Below are positions 1 to 7,552 of a stretch of 10,834 nt of DNA, piece by piece. Each line of letters starts with the position of its first letter. Positions within the stretch are counted from its first letter, which is position 1. The position numbers were made by a program, and so were the translations under genes. This stretch comes from Gemmatimonadales bacterium UBA2960 (GTDB lineage: Bacteria; Gemmatimonadota; Gemmatimonadetes; Longimicrobiales; Gaopeijiaceae), in NCBI GenBank assembly GCA_002348465.1, contig DEBI01000121.1, positions 1 to 10,834 of the forward strand, read 5' to 3'. The notes under the pieces were generated by a model that was not told the origin of the DNA, did no database searches, and saw nothing but the letters and a program-made list of their open reading frames with translations.

Positions 1-3000
1 CTTCTGCTGGCTCACTCGATGTGGTTTTTAGCTCGAGTTCAAGCACGGGTTGAGAGCCCTCGGGGAGACTTGAGTTGTTTGCGCTATAGATCATGAAGCT
101 TGAGCCGGTCGATCCTATATTTTTCACCAGTGAGAAATCGTCTCCTTCTAGGAGTAGGCGTGCATCTGCAACTTGAGATGCACCATGCTTAACACCTAGC
201 TCTAGTCCGACGACTCCGGTAGGCACGTCGGCGACTAGAACCTTGCTGCCGGTGGGTGAAGTGCGACTTGATTCAGGTGCTGAGATCGATTGGAAGGCCA
301 CCTCTAACTGTCTGTCGCTAGTGGGATCATCCGACTGCTCTTGTGAGTCGACTAGCAGTGCAGACTGAGATGAAGCCGAGTTACCGATTGTTCGCCCGAG
401 TACGATGTTTATGCCTCGCACGATATCTACCACATTCAATCGCTGATCCCGGTAGGTATCGGCTACCGCAAACTCAAGTGCGCTGGGCTCTGTGCGACCA
501 AGGTAGAAATCGATTATCCGCACAACGTCGGCGATATTGATCGTGCCGCTGAAGTCGACGTCGGCGTTTGGGAGGCTGTCAACGATTGAGACTGATGTGG
601 GATCTTCTAGACCCGTCTCCAGAGCGTTTCCTTTCGAATCAGACAACGCTCCATCTAAAAGACTGAACGGCGCCCTTATAGAGATCTTCGGTAGGACACT
701 GCTCCCCGGACCGCCCGTTTGCGTAACACTGACAAACGAACCATCGACAGATTCTATATCTGAACGCACCGGGAACCGATACTCAATGATTGGGCCACTT
801 CCGGCAGCTATTTCCCCTGTGCCCGATGTACTAATAAGGATACCCGTCAACACGTCTGAATCAGGGTTTACTTCAAAGGTATGGGTGAGTGCGGAAACCC
901 TATTGGTTAGAGTACTGGTGTGAAAGGAGAGTGGGTTTTCTCCGGTCACATCATTGTTGCTACCCCATGAGAGCTGATAGCTGAGCCCAACGATATCTTC
1001 TTTGTTCTCGAGGCTGAGGCTGGCGAGCGCTGTGTCGCCGGATGCGTCTAGAGCTATAGAGAGTGCGAGGACGGCATCCGTGTCCGCGATCACTCGCACA
1101 TCGTCGATATACCATCCGTCCTTGCCTACAGATCCATCTGTCTCCAGCCGGAATCGGAACTGAAACGCTTCAGCTCCTTCGTATGAGTTCAGAGTGAACG
1201 ACTCACTGGTCCACGCTTCTTGAACATTGGTATACTGAGCCAGCTCAGTCCACTGGATACCGTTCGTGGATACTTCTATGTATCCCCGGTCCCAGTAGTT
1301 TTCGATATCGTAACGATGATCGAACTGCAAGACCGGGTTAGAAGCCCCAGAAAGGTCGATCGGGATAGACTGAAGGCTAGAATTGATCCCGTCGCTGTAA
1401 TTGCCACTGGGGCTGTCTGTCCAACTCCAATTGCCCCCTAATGGAATGCTGGAATCTTCCGGAGAACTCGAAGTTGAAGTTCTACCCCAAGGTGGGTCGG
1501 TCTTCCATAGATCTACGCTCGCTTCGGTCTCAGCCCCGTCTGCAAAAAGTCTTGTGATCATGCCGGTTTCCCCCTCTGCTGAATTCGATAGAGGAGATTG
1601 GTTGCCGACGTTATCGCTTGTCTTAAGCGCGAAATAGTAAGTGCTCTCTGGGTCTAGGCCGATGACTGTGGCTGACTGGGTTGTGCCCGCAGCGCTTGGG
1701 TAGGGCTCTGCTGTGGCTTGCATCGCCTGATTGAACTTCGCGTCATCCGTTATAGGTGTGGTCGCATAACGAATGTCGTATTGGCTGGCCGTCCCACTGG
1801 AACCGTCGTCGCCAGGAGCGGTCCATGACACGGTCAAGGCCGTGCCTCCTAATGGAGCTATAGATCCGCTCACCGGGTCTTCGGTTACAGTTAGGTTAGC
1901 GACTGCGGATGGTGGTATTGAGTCGTTGTCGAGAGCGTTATTTGCGTTTAGCCTTCGTCCACTGACCGACTTTCCGTACAGGGCGGTTATGGGATCACCA
2001 CTCCACATCAGTCGGTCTTTAACCTCCATGTGCGTCAGGTCGGGAAAAGCGGTGTAGATGAGGACGGCTACTCCTGTGACGTGAGGGGTCGCCATCGACG
2101 TTCCGCTGTAAGAAGCGTATCCGTCAGCTGGAACAGTACTCAGAATGCTGCTTCCCGGAGCTCCAAGATCAGTCGAGGTAAGACCATAGTTGGAGAAGCT
2201 CGAAAGTTGGTCGTTCCGGTCCGTCGAGTTGACGGAGATGATGTTTTCTTGTGGGTAGGCAGCAGGATACATCGGGGTTTGATCAGCATCCAAAGCTGAG
2301 TTGCCCGAGGCGGCTAGAAAGAGCATGCCAGCATCACCTGATGCTTTGATCGCGTCTTGAAGTGCCGTGGACGAACCTCCTCCTCCCCAACTGTTTGTGG
2401 TCATGTGAGCACCGTTGTCGATCGCGTACTGTATAGCATCAATCGCGTCTGAAGTAGACCCACCATTATGGAGGAATTTCAGGCTCATGATCTTCACATT
2501 CCATGCTATTCCTGTAATCCCCACTCCGTTATTTGAGACAGCCCCGATCGTTCCTGCGACGTGGGTCCCATGAGAGTCGATACTGGCATCATCGTATACT
2601 GAGGCGTCGTCATTTCTGAAATCCCATCCGTGAACGTCATCGACAAATCCGTTACCGTCGTTATCAACACCGTCACCTGCGGTCTCACCAGGATTGACCC
2701 ACATGTTTCCTGCAAGATCTGGGTGGGCGGTTTGCATACCGGTATCGATCACCCCGACGATCAGGGTATCCGTTCCCTTTGTGATACTCCAAGCTTCTGG
2801 TGCATCGATGTCAGCGTCTGCTAATCCGCTGCTTTGTCCGGTGTTGTTCAACCCCCACATTTCTCCGAATCTCGGGTCGTTTGGCGTCACTGCACTCAAA
2901 GAGTTGACCATGTCTTCGAGGCTCTTGGTTGAGGGCGCTGGAATATTTTCAATCGCGTACCACATATAATCCGGCTCTGCATACTCGACCCCTACCTGGC

Positions 3001-3292
3001 TTCCATACCACTCAACTGCGGAGTCGACATCCCATCCGTCGGGCAGGGTTACAAGGTCGGCGTTAATCAAGGGGAGCCGCTTGATCATCTGGCTGCCGAC
3101 TGCGTCTCGAAGCGCTGCGCCCCTAGTATCCGAACTGCCAGCCCGGTATTTAACGATCACACGGCCCGGAACGAAGTCCGCTTGTTGTGCCTCAAGGACA
3201 TTCGGAACCGAAGCAGCACATGCGGACAGCATAGCAAGAAGTATGAAGTTGGGCGGCTTACGCTTGATCATGGGTTTTTGGATCTGACTCAT
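1..3292 (-). CDS. Secreted S8 subtilisin-like serine protease with FN3, jelly-roll, cohesin-like and dockerin modules (3' end outside window)
   Basis: This is an extracellular endopeptidase. The frame is open from the ATG at 3292 to the left edge (1,097 codons, no stop), so the C-terminus is missing. Modules in order: a signal peptide with a lipobox-like LSAC (Cys25), or alternatively signal peptidase I cleavage after VLEA35; an I9-type propeptide (about 41-120, VIVKY ... EYAEPDY); an S8 catalytic domain with Asp183 (VIDTG), His241 (DSHGTHVAGT), oxyanion Asn331 (AASGNS) and Ser399 (GTSMATPH); FN3 (about 458-565); a MAM/immune-inhibitor-A-like jelly roll (about 578-734, ending DGWYIDDVRV); a cohesin-like module (about 745-905); a type-I-like dockerin (911-970); and a second cohesin-like module cut off by the window edge (about 990 onward). 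All four catalytic residues are present, so it is probably active. A weak GGA lies upstream of the start. It follows the cohesin lipoprotein gene by 39 nt. The protease call is firm; the cohesin-like modules are recognised by pattern only. Confidence 0.93.
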   Translation of the reverse strand, partial: MSQIQKPMIKRKPPNFILLAMLSACAASVPNVLEAQQADFVPGRVIVKYRAGSSDTRGAALRDAVGSQMIKRLPLINADLVTLPDGWDVDSAVEWYGSQVGVEYAEPDYMWYAIENIPAPSTKSLEDMVNSLSAVTPNDPRFGEMWGLNNTGQSSGLADADIDAPEAWSITKGTDTLIVGVIDTGMQTAHPDLAGNMWVNPGETAGDGVDNDGNGFVDDVHGWDFRNDDASVYDDASIDSHGTHVAGTIGAVSNNGVGITGIAWNVKIMSLKFLHNGGSTSDAIDAIQYAIDNGAHMTTNSWGGGGSSTALQDAIKASGDAGMLFLAASGNSALDADQTPMYPAAYPQENIISVNSTDRNDQLSSFSNYGLTSTDLGAPGSSILSTVPADGYASYSGTSMATPHVTGVAVLIYTAFPDLTHMEVKDRLMWSGDPITALYGKSVSGRRLNANNALDNDSIPPSAVANLTVTEDPVSGSIAPLGGTALTVSWTAPGDDGSSGTASQYDIRYATTPITDDAKFNQAMQATAEPYPSAAGTTQSATVIGLDPESTYYFALKTSDNVGNQSPLSNSAEGETGMITRLFADGAETEASVDLWKTDPPWGRTSTSSSPEDSSIPLGGNWSWTDSPSGNYSDGINSSLQSIPIDLSGASNPVLQFDHRYDIENYWDRGYIEVSTNGIQWTELAQYTNVQEAWTSESFTLNSYEGAEAFQFRFRLETDGSVGKDGWYIDDVRVIADTDAVLALSIALDASGDTALASLSLENKEDIVGLSYQLSWGSNNDVTGENPLSFHTSTLTNRVSALTHTFEVNPDSDVLTGILISTSGTGEIAAGSGPIIEYRFPVRSDIESVDGSFVSVTQTGGPGSSVLPKISIRAPFSLLDGALSDSKGNALETGLEDPTSVSIVDSLPNADVDFSGTINIADVVRIIDFYLGRTEPSALEFAVADTYRDQRLNVVDIVRGINIVLGRTIGNSASSQSALLVDSQEQSDDPTSDRQLEVAFQSISAPESSRTSPTGSKVLVADVPTGVVGLELGVKHGASQVADARLLLEGDDFSLVKNIGSTGSSFMIYSANNSSLPEGSQPVLELELKTTSSEPAE

Positions 3293-3331
3293 GAGGTTTC
3301 CAGATAAGGCTGATGGGATACTGGGTTGTGT

Positions 3332-4867
3332 TCATCGCTGCACTTCGAGAACTCCATCTCTCGCAACTACGTTGATCGGGTTTCCAGCTTCGTTCGCGAC
3401 CTGCACGTCAGAGAGCGTTAGCGGCATACTTTGTGCGGCTGCCGTAGCACTGATTGAAGCATATACATTCAGCACAATGCCACTTCCGCTTGGTATTGGG
3501 TCACCGGCGAGGTCAACCACCACGATATCTAGTTTGCCTGCCTCTGAAACTTCGTAGAATGGAGACGCCGGTGCTCTGCCCGCGGAACTAACGGAATCAA
3601 GGCTCATTACTGATGGGTCGAAGTTGAGAGAGAACTGCAGTCCGCCAAATGCCTCGAAGCTGTTAAACCCTAGGGATATCGTATGCCCTGTAGCGCCTGC
3701 TTGAGCAGTGGAGTTAACGACCAGCACCGAGTGAGCAGGATTGGGCACAGTTACCGTTATGGTATCGGCCTGAGAGGAGTTCCCGGCCAAATCGAACACC
3801 TGACCGATGATCATCGTTTCACCGCCTGGAAATGCATATGAACTCATCTCCATTTTGGTTGCGTGCGGCCGGGTGTCCGGGTCCCCTCCCGTCATGCTGA
3901 AGGCGTGACCGAAGTTCTGACCCACCTCAGCCCCCTCGGCCTGAGTTCCATCCTGGGACAGAAGACCGATCAGTGGTTTGTTGGCTAGAAAAGTCAGACC
4001 GCTCTGGGTGATTCTGCCAGCCACGTCGCTGAAGTCGGCAGTGATCACAAAGTCAGGTGAGAGTACGTCTCCATCTTGGGGCTGAAGAATCTCAAAGGAT
4101 GGTTCAGTGCCGGCGACCTCGATTTCGACTGTGTCGGCTGTCACATTACCCGCAGAATCTGCTACGCTGATAACTACAGAATTCGCACCAATTGGGAATT
4201 CATGGTCGAGACTGGCGTTATAGGTGGCGCTCCCCTGATGAATTACTGGGGATGCACCGAGTGCTGTGATGATATTGGCCCCCGCATCTACGCCGCCTTT
4301 AGAGAGGCCACCTCCGATTGCCCTGTCGTTGGTAATCGAAATTATCTCAATGCCAGGGAAGCTATCTGAATACTCAAAAGCGAAATTCACCCTAAGGTCT
4401 CCATCTGTATCGAAGACGGAATCATTGGGATAGAGGACGTTGAGTACTGGTCGACCATCATCGTGTCTGATGATCATAGTGACTAAAGAACTAGTCAGTC
4501 CAGCAGGGCTAGTTGCAGTTACTGACAGGGTGTTCTGACTATTTGGTTTCAGAGGGACTGAAGCCGTGAACGCTCCCGCGGCATTAGCAGTTGTAGTAGC
4601 TACAGAAGCGCCTCCGCTCACTGTTACGGTTGAACCGCCCGTGGTCGAGCCAGATAGCTGGAAGTTTGCTTGATTACTGTAACCGTTCCCGGGACTCAAC
4701 TGGACCACAGGAGGTACCGGTGCTGGTTTTTGAGGGGCGGTGGGGACTGAAGACTCACTTCCGCAGGAGCTTGCGCAAATGAGAAACGTGAACACGACCA
4801 TTCTTAGCTTAGTCGCGTGATGGCAAGCGGTTCTTGCTCGGGATTTATGCCGGGCTACGCACCACAT
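3332..4867 (-). CDS. Ig-like repeat lipoprotein with C-terminal cohesin domain
   Basis: This is a predicted envelope-anchored, non-enzymatic binding protein. From the ATG at 4867 it has 511 residues. The export signal is KLRMVVFTFLICASSC, giving lipid-modified Cys35 (the -3 residue is Ala, which is permissive rather than ideal), followed by a Pro-rich linker. Three bacterial Ig-like beta-sandwich modules follow (about 52-135, 138-253, 256-377), with typical strand ends such as DSAGNVTADTV and DLAGNSSQADT. The last about 130 residues read as a cohesin: a stretch rich in small residues, then GGLQFSLNFDPSVMSLDSV, then LDIVVVDL, SGIVLNVY and LTLSDVQVANEAGNPI. Cohesins bind dockerins, and the next gene encodes one. 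The ATG at 4801 is an alternative start but would leave only 12 residues before the Cys and no basic n-region; a GTG at 4945 is also in frame. No enzyme motif was seen. Function is inferred from domains only. Confidence 0.85.
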   Translation of the reverse strand: MWCVARHKSRARTACHHATKLRMVVFTFLICASSCGSESSVPTAPQKPAPVPPVVQLSPGNGYSNQANFQLSGSTTGGSTVTVSGGASVATTTANAAGAFTASVPLKPNSQNTLSVTATSPAGLTSSLVTMIIRHDDGRPVLNVLYPNDSVFDTDGDLRVNFAFEYSDSFPGIEIISITNDRAIGGGLSKGGVDAGANIITALGASPVIHQGSATYNASLDHEFPIGANSVVISVADSAGNVTADTVEIEVAGTEPSFEILQPQDGDVLSPDFVITADFSDVAGRITQSGLTFLANKPLIGLLSQDGTQAEGAEVGQNFGHAFSMTGGDPDTRPHATKMEMSSYAFPGGETMIIGQVFDLAGNSSQADTITVTVPNPAHSVLVVNSTAQAGATGHTISLGFNSFEAFGGLQFSLNFDPSVMSLDSVSSAGRAPASPFYEVSEAGKLDIVVVDLAGDPIPSGSGIVLNVYASISATAAAQSMPLTLSDVQVANEAGNPINVVARDGVLEVQR

Positions 4868-4960
4868 AGGTCCCAAGGCTTCTGTGCGACAGCTGTTGCG
4901 CGGTCGAGTAACTGTCTGCTCCGTGCTGAACCTAAATTCCTGCACGATGCTTTTTCGGAC

Positions 4961-5254
4961 CTACGTTGTCATAGCAGTTAGTCCCTCAAGTACTCCGAAG
5001 TCTTTTGAGGTTGGGTCAACAAAGCCCATGCTATTCATTACCGCTGCAAAGACCTCTCCGCTCTTGTAGGCTTCACAAGCTGCTTTGTCTTCCCAGAGGT
5101 ACACTCCACCGTAGACGCCATTATCCTCGTCTCCAAGCCAGTATTTTCCTACGAGACCAGGCATTGACGCGAAGACCGGCGCCACTCCTTCCGCCTCTGC
5201 GATAAAGTCTTCTTGGGAGACGCTGATACCGAAGTTGATCACTTGGATGTGCAT
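4961..5254 (-). CDS. YdhR-like putative monooxygenase (dimeric alpha/beta-barrel fold)
   Basis: This is a cytoplasmic 97-residue protein with no signal peptide. It resembles the YdhR family of small ferredoxin-like-fold proteins, called putative mono-oxygenases from structural similarity to ActVA-Orf6 and ABM-type enzymes; their substrate is unknown. Features in common: an N-terminal beta strand (HIQVINFGI), a helix (EDFIAEAEGVAPVFA), the PGLVGKYWLGD strand, the GVYGGVYLWED strand and turn, then AACEAYKSGE and a C-terminal segment. The length matches the family (about 100 residues). The start at 5254 is set by a GGAG five nucleotides upstream; earlier in-frame starts (ATG 5314, TTG 5359) lack one and would add an unrelated tail. 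It lies 93 nt before the cohesin lipoprotein gene on the same strand, so co-transcription is possible but not shown. The family assignment is good; the reaction is unknown. Confidence 0.8.
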   Translation of the reverse strand: MHIQVINFGISVSQEDFIAEAEGVAPVFASMPGLVGKYWLGDEDNGVYGGVYLWEDKAACEAYKSGEVFAAVMNSMGFVDPTSKDFGVLEGLTAMTT

Positions 5255-5259
5255 TGTTT

Positions 5260-5263
5260 CTCC
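5260..5263 (-). promoter_or_regulatory. Ribosome binding site of the YdhR-like gene
   Basis: GGAG lies five nucleotides before the ATG at 5254 (GGAGAAACAATG on the minus strand). It is the only clear Shine-Dalgarno sequence in the window and it fixes the start of this gene. Confidence 0.7.
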
Positions 5264-5510
5264 ATGGGCGAATTTTGTGCGAGTGGCTACACACGAGGAA
5301 TTGACCGGATCCATCGGTGAGTTATAGCTAAGGTCCGACGAGGGTAGTCCTAGTGTCAAGATTGAAGAGAGTTATCAGGAAAGACACCTAATATTTTGCT
5401 TGTCGAGTTAAGCCCAATCGGACTAGGGCGCTTGGCTATATTTTGCTACCGTAGTTCTGTGCGACTTTGAGTGTAGATGATCTGGCATGGATGGACCCGC
5501 TTAAACGTCC

Positions 5511-5539
5511 TGCCATATTTTGGCATCTGAAAATTTTCA
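5511..5539. repeat. Tandem pair of small palindromes upstream of lspA
   Basis: TGCCA-TATTT-TGGCA (5511-5525) is a 5-bp inverted repeat. Two nucleotides later comes the perfect 12-bp palindrome TGAAAATTTTCA (5528-5539). The second ends 18 nt before the lspA GTG. A further TGGCA lies at 5483-5487. They could be an operator or a leader structure; AT-rich chance palindromes are also common. Confidence 0.4.
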
Positions 5540-5557
5540 ATTAAATCCGGGCTCGAC

Positions 5558-6079
5558 GTGCGATTAAAGATTCTTATTTTCGCCCTCACGTTTCCTGTAA
5601 TCACCGCACTGGATGTGGTTACGAAGCGATGGGCGCTGGCAGAACTAGCTAGCCCCGATCACGGACACGAACTCTTGGGCGGCCTTGTGCCGCTAACGCT
5701 CGCCTTTAATAAAGGGGCGGCTTTCGGGATTCGAGTGACCGAAGACTCTCGATGGTTTTTTGTACCCCTTACTGTTGTTGCTCTAGTTCTCCTCGGCTTC
5801 CTGTACAAAGACGCGTCCAATAGAGATATCCTGAGGGTTAGTTCTATCTCACTTGTGGTGTCGGGTGCTTTGGGAAATCTCTACGACCGGGTGCGGTGGG
5901 ACCGAGGTGTGGTGGACTTCCTCGGGCCGGTTGACCTTGGTTTCTGGGACTTTCCAATTTTTAATGTTGCGGATATGGCGATCACCTGCGGCGCAATATT
6001 GTTGGCGATCTCTTTCTATCTCGAAGAGAAAGCGATGCAGACGGCAGGGGGCGACGTGAGGGAAATTATCCAGCAGTAA
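5558..6079 (+). CDS. lspA: Lipoprotein signal peptidase (signal peptidase II)
   Basis: This is an inner-membrane aspartyl protease that removes the signal peptide of diacylglyceryl-modified prolipoproteins just before the lipidated Cys (the step after Lgt and before Lnt). The protein has 173 residues, the usual size, and four membrane segments (about 3-21, 65-83, 91-108, 135-155). Family motifs are intact: DVVTK at 19-23, FNKGAAFG at 50-57, GALGNLYDR at 103-111, then the catalytic pair Asp120 (GVVDFL) and Asp139 (FNVAD), spaced 19 apart as in the Pseudomonas enzyme. The start is GTG, with no good Shine-Dalgarno sequence. It is not beside ileS, its common neighbour in proteobacteria. At least two lipoprotein genes in this window would be substrates. 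It is probably monocistronic, since the next gene downstream is convergent. Confidence 0.96.
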   Translation: MRLKILIFALTFPVITALDVVTKRWALAELASPDHGHELLGGLVPLTLAFNKGAAFGIRVTEDSRWFFVPLTVVALVLLGFLYKDASNRDILRVSSISLVVSGALGNLYDRVRWDRGVVDFLGPVDLGFWDFPIFNVADMAITCGAILLAISFYLEEKAMQTAGGDVREIIQQ

Positions 6080-6171
6080 GGAGAAGAGTTTAGCTCTTGA
6101 AGTGTATCGAAGAAGACCACACATAGCTGCGCGAGGGAGCCTAGGCTACATACACCCGTCGAGACCGGCTG

Positions 6172-7401
6172 TCAGCGATGTGCTAAGAAAATCAGGTATT
6201 CGATCCGACGGCCACTCATTTGCGTTACTCGAAATCGGCCAGTTTCAACCGGGACTTCGTCGCCTACGATAGGGATGCGATTGAGGCGCCCAAGGACGAA
6301 GCCACCGATCGTGTCATAACCTTCTTCCTCGTCCTCTGTCGGTTCAAACTCGATCCTTTGTGACACTTCTCGAAGCGACGTGCCTCCCCAGATGCGGACT
6401 CGCCCGTTTGTTAGGGGTTGGAATGCTTGAGGCTCATCGCCCTCGTGTTCATCTTGAATCTCGCCAATGATCTCTTCGATTAAATCCTCAAGTGTGACAA
6501 TCCCTGCGGTACCCCCGAACTCGTCGATAACGATGGCCATTTTGGTGAGTTGTGAGCGCATTTCGGGGATAAGATCTTCGACTCGTTTAGTAGAGGGAGC
6601 GAACGGAAGTGGGCGGATGAGAGGGGCGAGCCGTGTTTCTCCGTCTCGGGCTGCCTTCCAGACGTCACGGCCGATGACGACTCCATGGATAGTGTCCAGG
6701 TTTTCTTCGTAGACTGGAAGACGAAGATGCCCTGCGTCCAGCATGGTCTCCTGCACTTGCTCGACCGTGGCTGTGATCGGGATCCCGACTACGTCGGTGC
6801 GCGGCGTCATCACCTCGCCGATGGAAATTTTATCGAGTTGAATGACGTTGGTCATCACCGAATATTCTTCTTCGTCTAAAGTCCCCTCGCGGCGTCCGAT
6901 GTCGGCTAAGACCTCTATCTCCGCCCTGCTAACCGTTGGCCTTTCACCGGACGGCGATATTGCTTTCGATAGCCAGGCTAGGGGGATGAGCACCGGCTTC
7001 ATGCATACTATGAGGACCTTGAGCGTTCTTGCCGTCATAGGTGCCAGAGATTTCCAGTAGGTCGCACCGATGGTCTTGGGGATGATCTCTGTCGCCAAGA
7101 GCACCAGGAGGGTCAGCACTCCTGAAAAGACGCCAACCCAAACCTCTCCGAACACACGGGCCGCTTGAGCTCCACCCATAGCAGCACCGATTGTGTGTGC
7201 AATCGTGTTGAGCGTTAGAATGGCAGCGATCGGTTCCTCGACGTTCTGCCGTGCCTTTTCTAGCCAGCTTCCAGCCCACTGGCCCTGACTCTTGAGCAAT
7301 GCCACATGGGCATGCGACACAGAGAGAAAGACTGCTTCAAGGATTGAGCAGAGGAACGAGATCGACAACGCGACCGCGACGATCGCAACGAGTGTGATCA
7401 T
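6172..7401 (-). CDS. CNNM/CorC-family membrane protein (DUF21, paired CBS, CorC_HlyC domains)
   Basis: This is an integral membrane protein of the HlyC/CorC (CNNM) family, whose characterised members are involved in Mg2+ or Co2+ transport; the older hemolysin name is historical. The protein has 409 residues from the ATG at 7401. Order: DUF21 membrane domain (about 1-150, with SILEAVFLSVS near the first helix, ILTLNTIAHTIGAA, and TEIIPKTIGA at about 104-113), a CBS pair (about 198-315, opening MTPRTDV and closing with IDEFGGTAGIVTLEDLIEEI), an acidic linker (QDEHEGDEP), and the C-terminal CorC_HlyC domain (about 330-409, GYDTIGGFVLGRLNRIP). Length and motifs are complete. A TTG three codons upstream is the alternative start; neither has a Shine-Dalgarno sequence. 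It converges with lspA and diverges from the propeller lipoprotein. The ion and direction of transport cannot be told from sequence. Confidence 0.93.
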   Translation of the reverse strand: MITLVAIVAVALSISFLCSILEAVFLSVSHAHVALLKSQGQWAGSWLEKARQNVEEPIAAILTLNTIAHTIGAAMGGAQAARVFGEVWVGVFSGVLTLLVLLATEIIPKTIGATYWKSLAPMTARTLKVLIVCMKPVLIPLAWLSKAISPSGERPTVSRAEIEVLADIGRREGTLDEEEYSVMTNVIQLDKISIGEVMTPRTDVVGIPITATVEQVQETMLDAGHLRLPVYEENLDTIHGVVIGRDVWKAARDGETRLAPLIRPLPFAPSTKRVEDLIPEMRSQLTKMAIVIDEFGGTAGIVTLEDLIEEIIGEIQDEHEGDEPQAFQPLTNGRVRIWGGTSLREVSQRIEFEPTEDEEEGYDTIGGFVLGRLNRIPIVGDEVPVETGRFRVTQMSGRRIEYLIFLAHR

Positions 7402-7438
7402 GGAAAACAAAGATAACTAAGTCGGGCGGTAGATAGCG

Positions 7439-7494
7439 AGCCGGACTCTCCCTTGATGGGAAGGCCTACTCGCAACCTATTTAATCATCCGGCT
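7439..7494. repeat. Inverted repeat in the divergent intergenic region
   Basis: AGCCGGA (7439-7445) pairs with TCCGGCT (7488-7494). Inside lies a smaller possible hairpin, TCCC (7449-7452) with GGGA (7458-7461). It sits between the CNNM-family gene and the propeller lipoprotein gene, about 60 nt before the latter. It could be a leader structure or operator; a 7-bp match with a 42-nt loop could also be chance. Confidence 0.25.
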
Positions 7495-7552
7495 AGGTTC
7501 ATTGCCACGATCAGCAGGGACTAGACCCATTCAGACGAGCCCACATCATCAT

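Larger units (their letters stand above)
5255..5557. other. Divergent intergenic region between the YdhR-like gene and lspA
   Basis: About 300 bp separate the two divergent starts, so promoters in both directions are expected here. I found no sigma-70 pair with good spacing. A perfect TTGACA on the minus strand (5354-5359) is followed by TATAAC (5321-5326) 27 nt on, which is too far. Two small palindromes lie close to lspA. No tRNA or small RNA was recognised. Confidence 0.5.

Noticed and set aside
537..3287. Several open frames of 60-130 codons on the plus strand
   Set aside because: They lie opposite the continuous 1,097-codon protease frame, which has clear catalytic motifs; none shows a recognisable domain.
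5321..5359. Perfect TTGACA and TATAAC on the minus strand before the YdhR-like gene
   Set aside because: The spacer is 27 nt instead of about 17, so they cannot act together as a normal sigma-70 promoter.
5255..5359. N-terminal extension of the YdhR-like gene
   Set aside because: The extra 35 codons do not fit the family, and the good Shine-Dalgarno sequence points to the ATG at 5254.
4880..5465. TTCTGTGCGAC present at both 4880-4890 and 5455-5465
   Set aside because: An 11-base repeat is expected by chance several times in a window of this size, and no spacing or symmetry supports a site.
6084..6147. AAGAG-N5-CTCTT hairpin and the palindrome AGCCTAGGCT after lspA, as a terminator
   Set aside because: The stems are short and no run of T follows on either strand.
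6102..6272. GTG-started frame of about 56 codons after lspA, preceded by AAGGAG at 6078-6083
   Set aside because: The Shine-Dalgarno-like sequence is 18 nt from the GTG, the protein resembles nothing, and most of it overlaps the CNNM-family gene in antisense.
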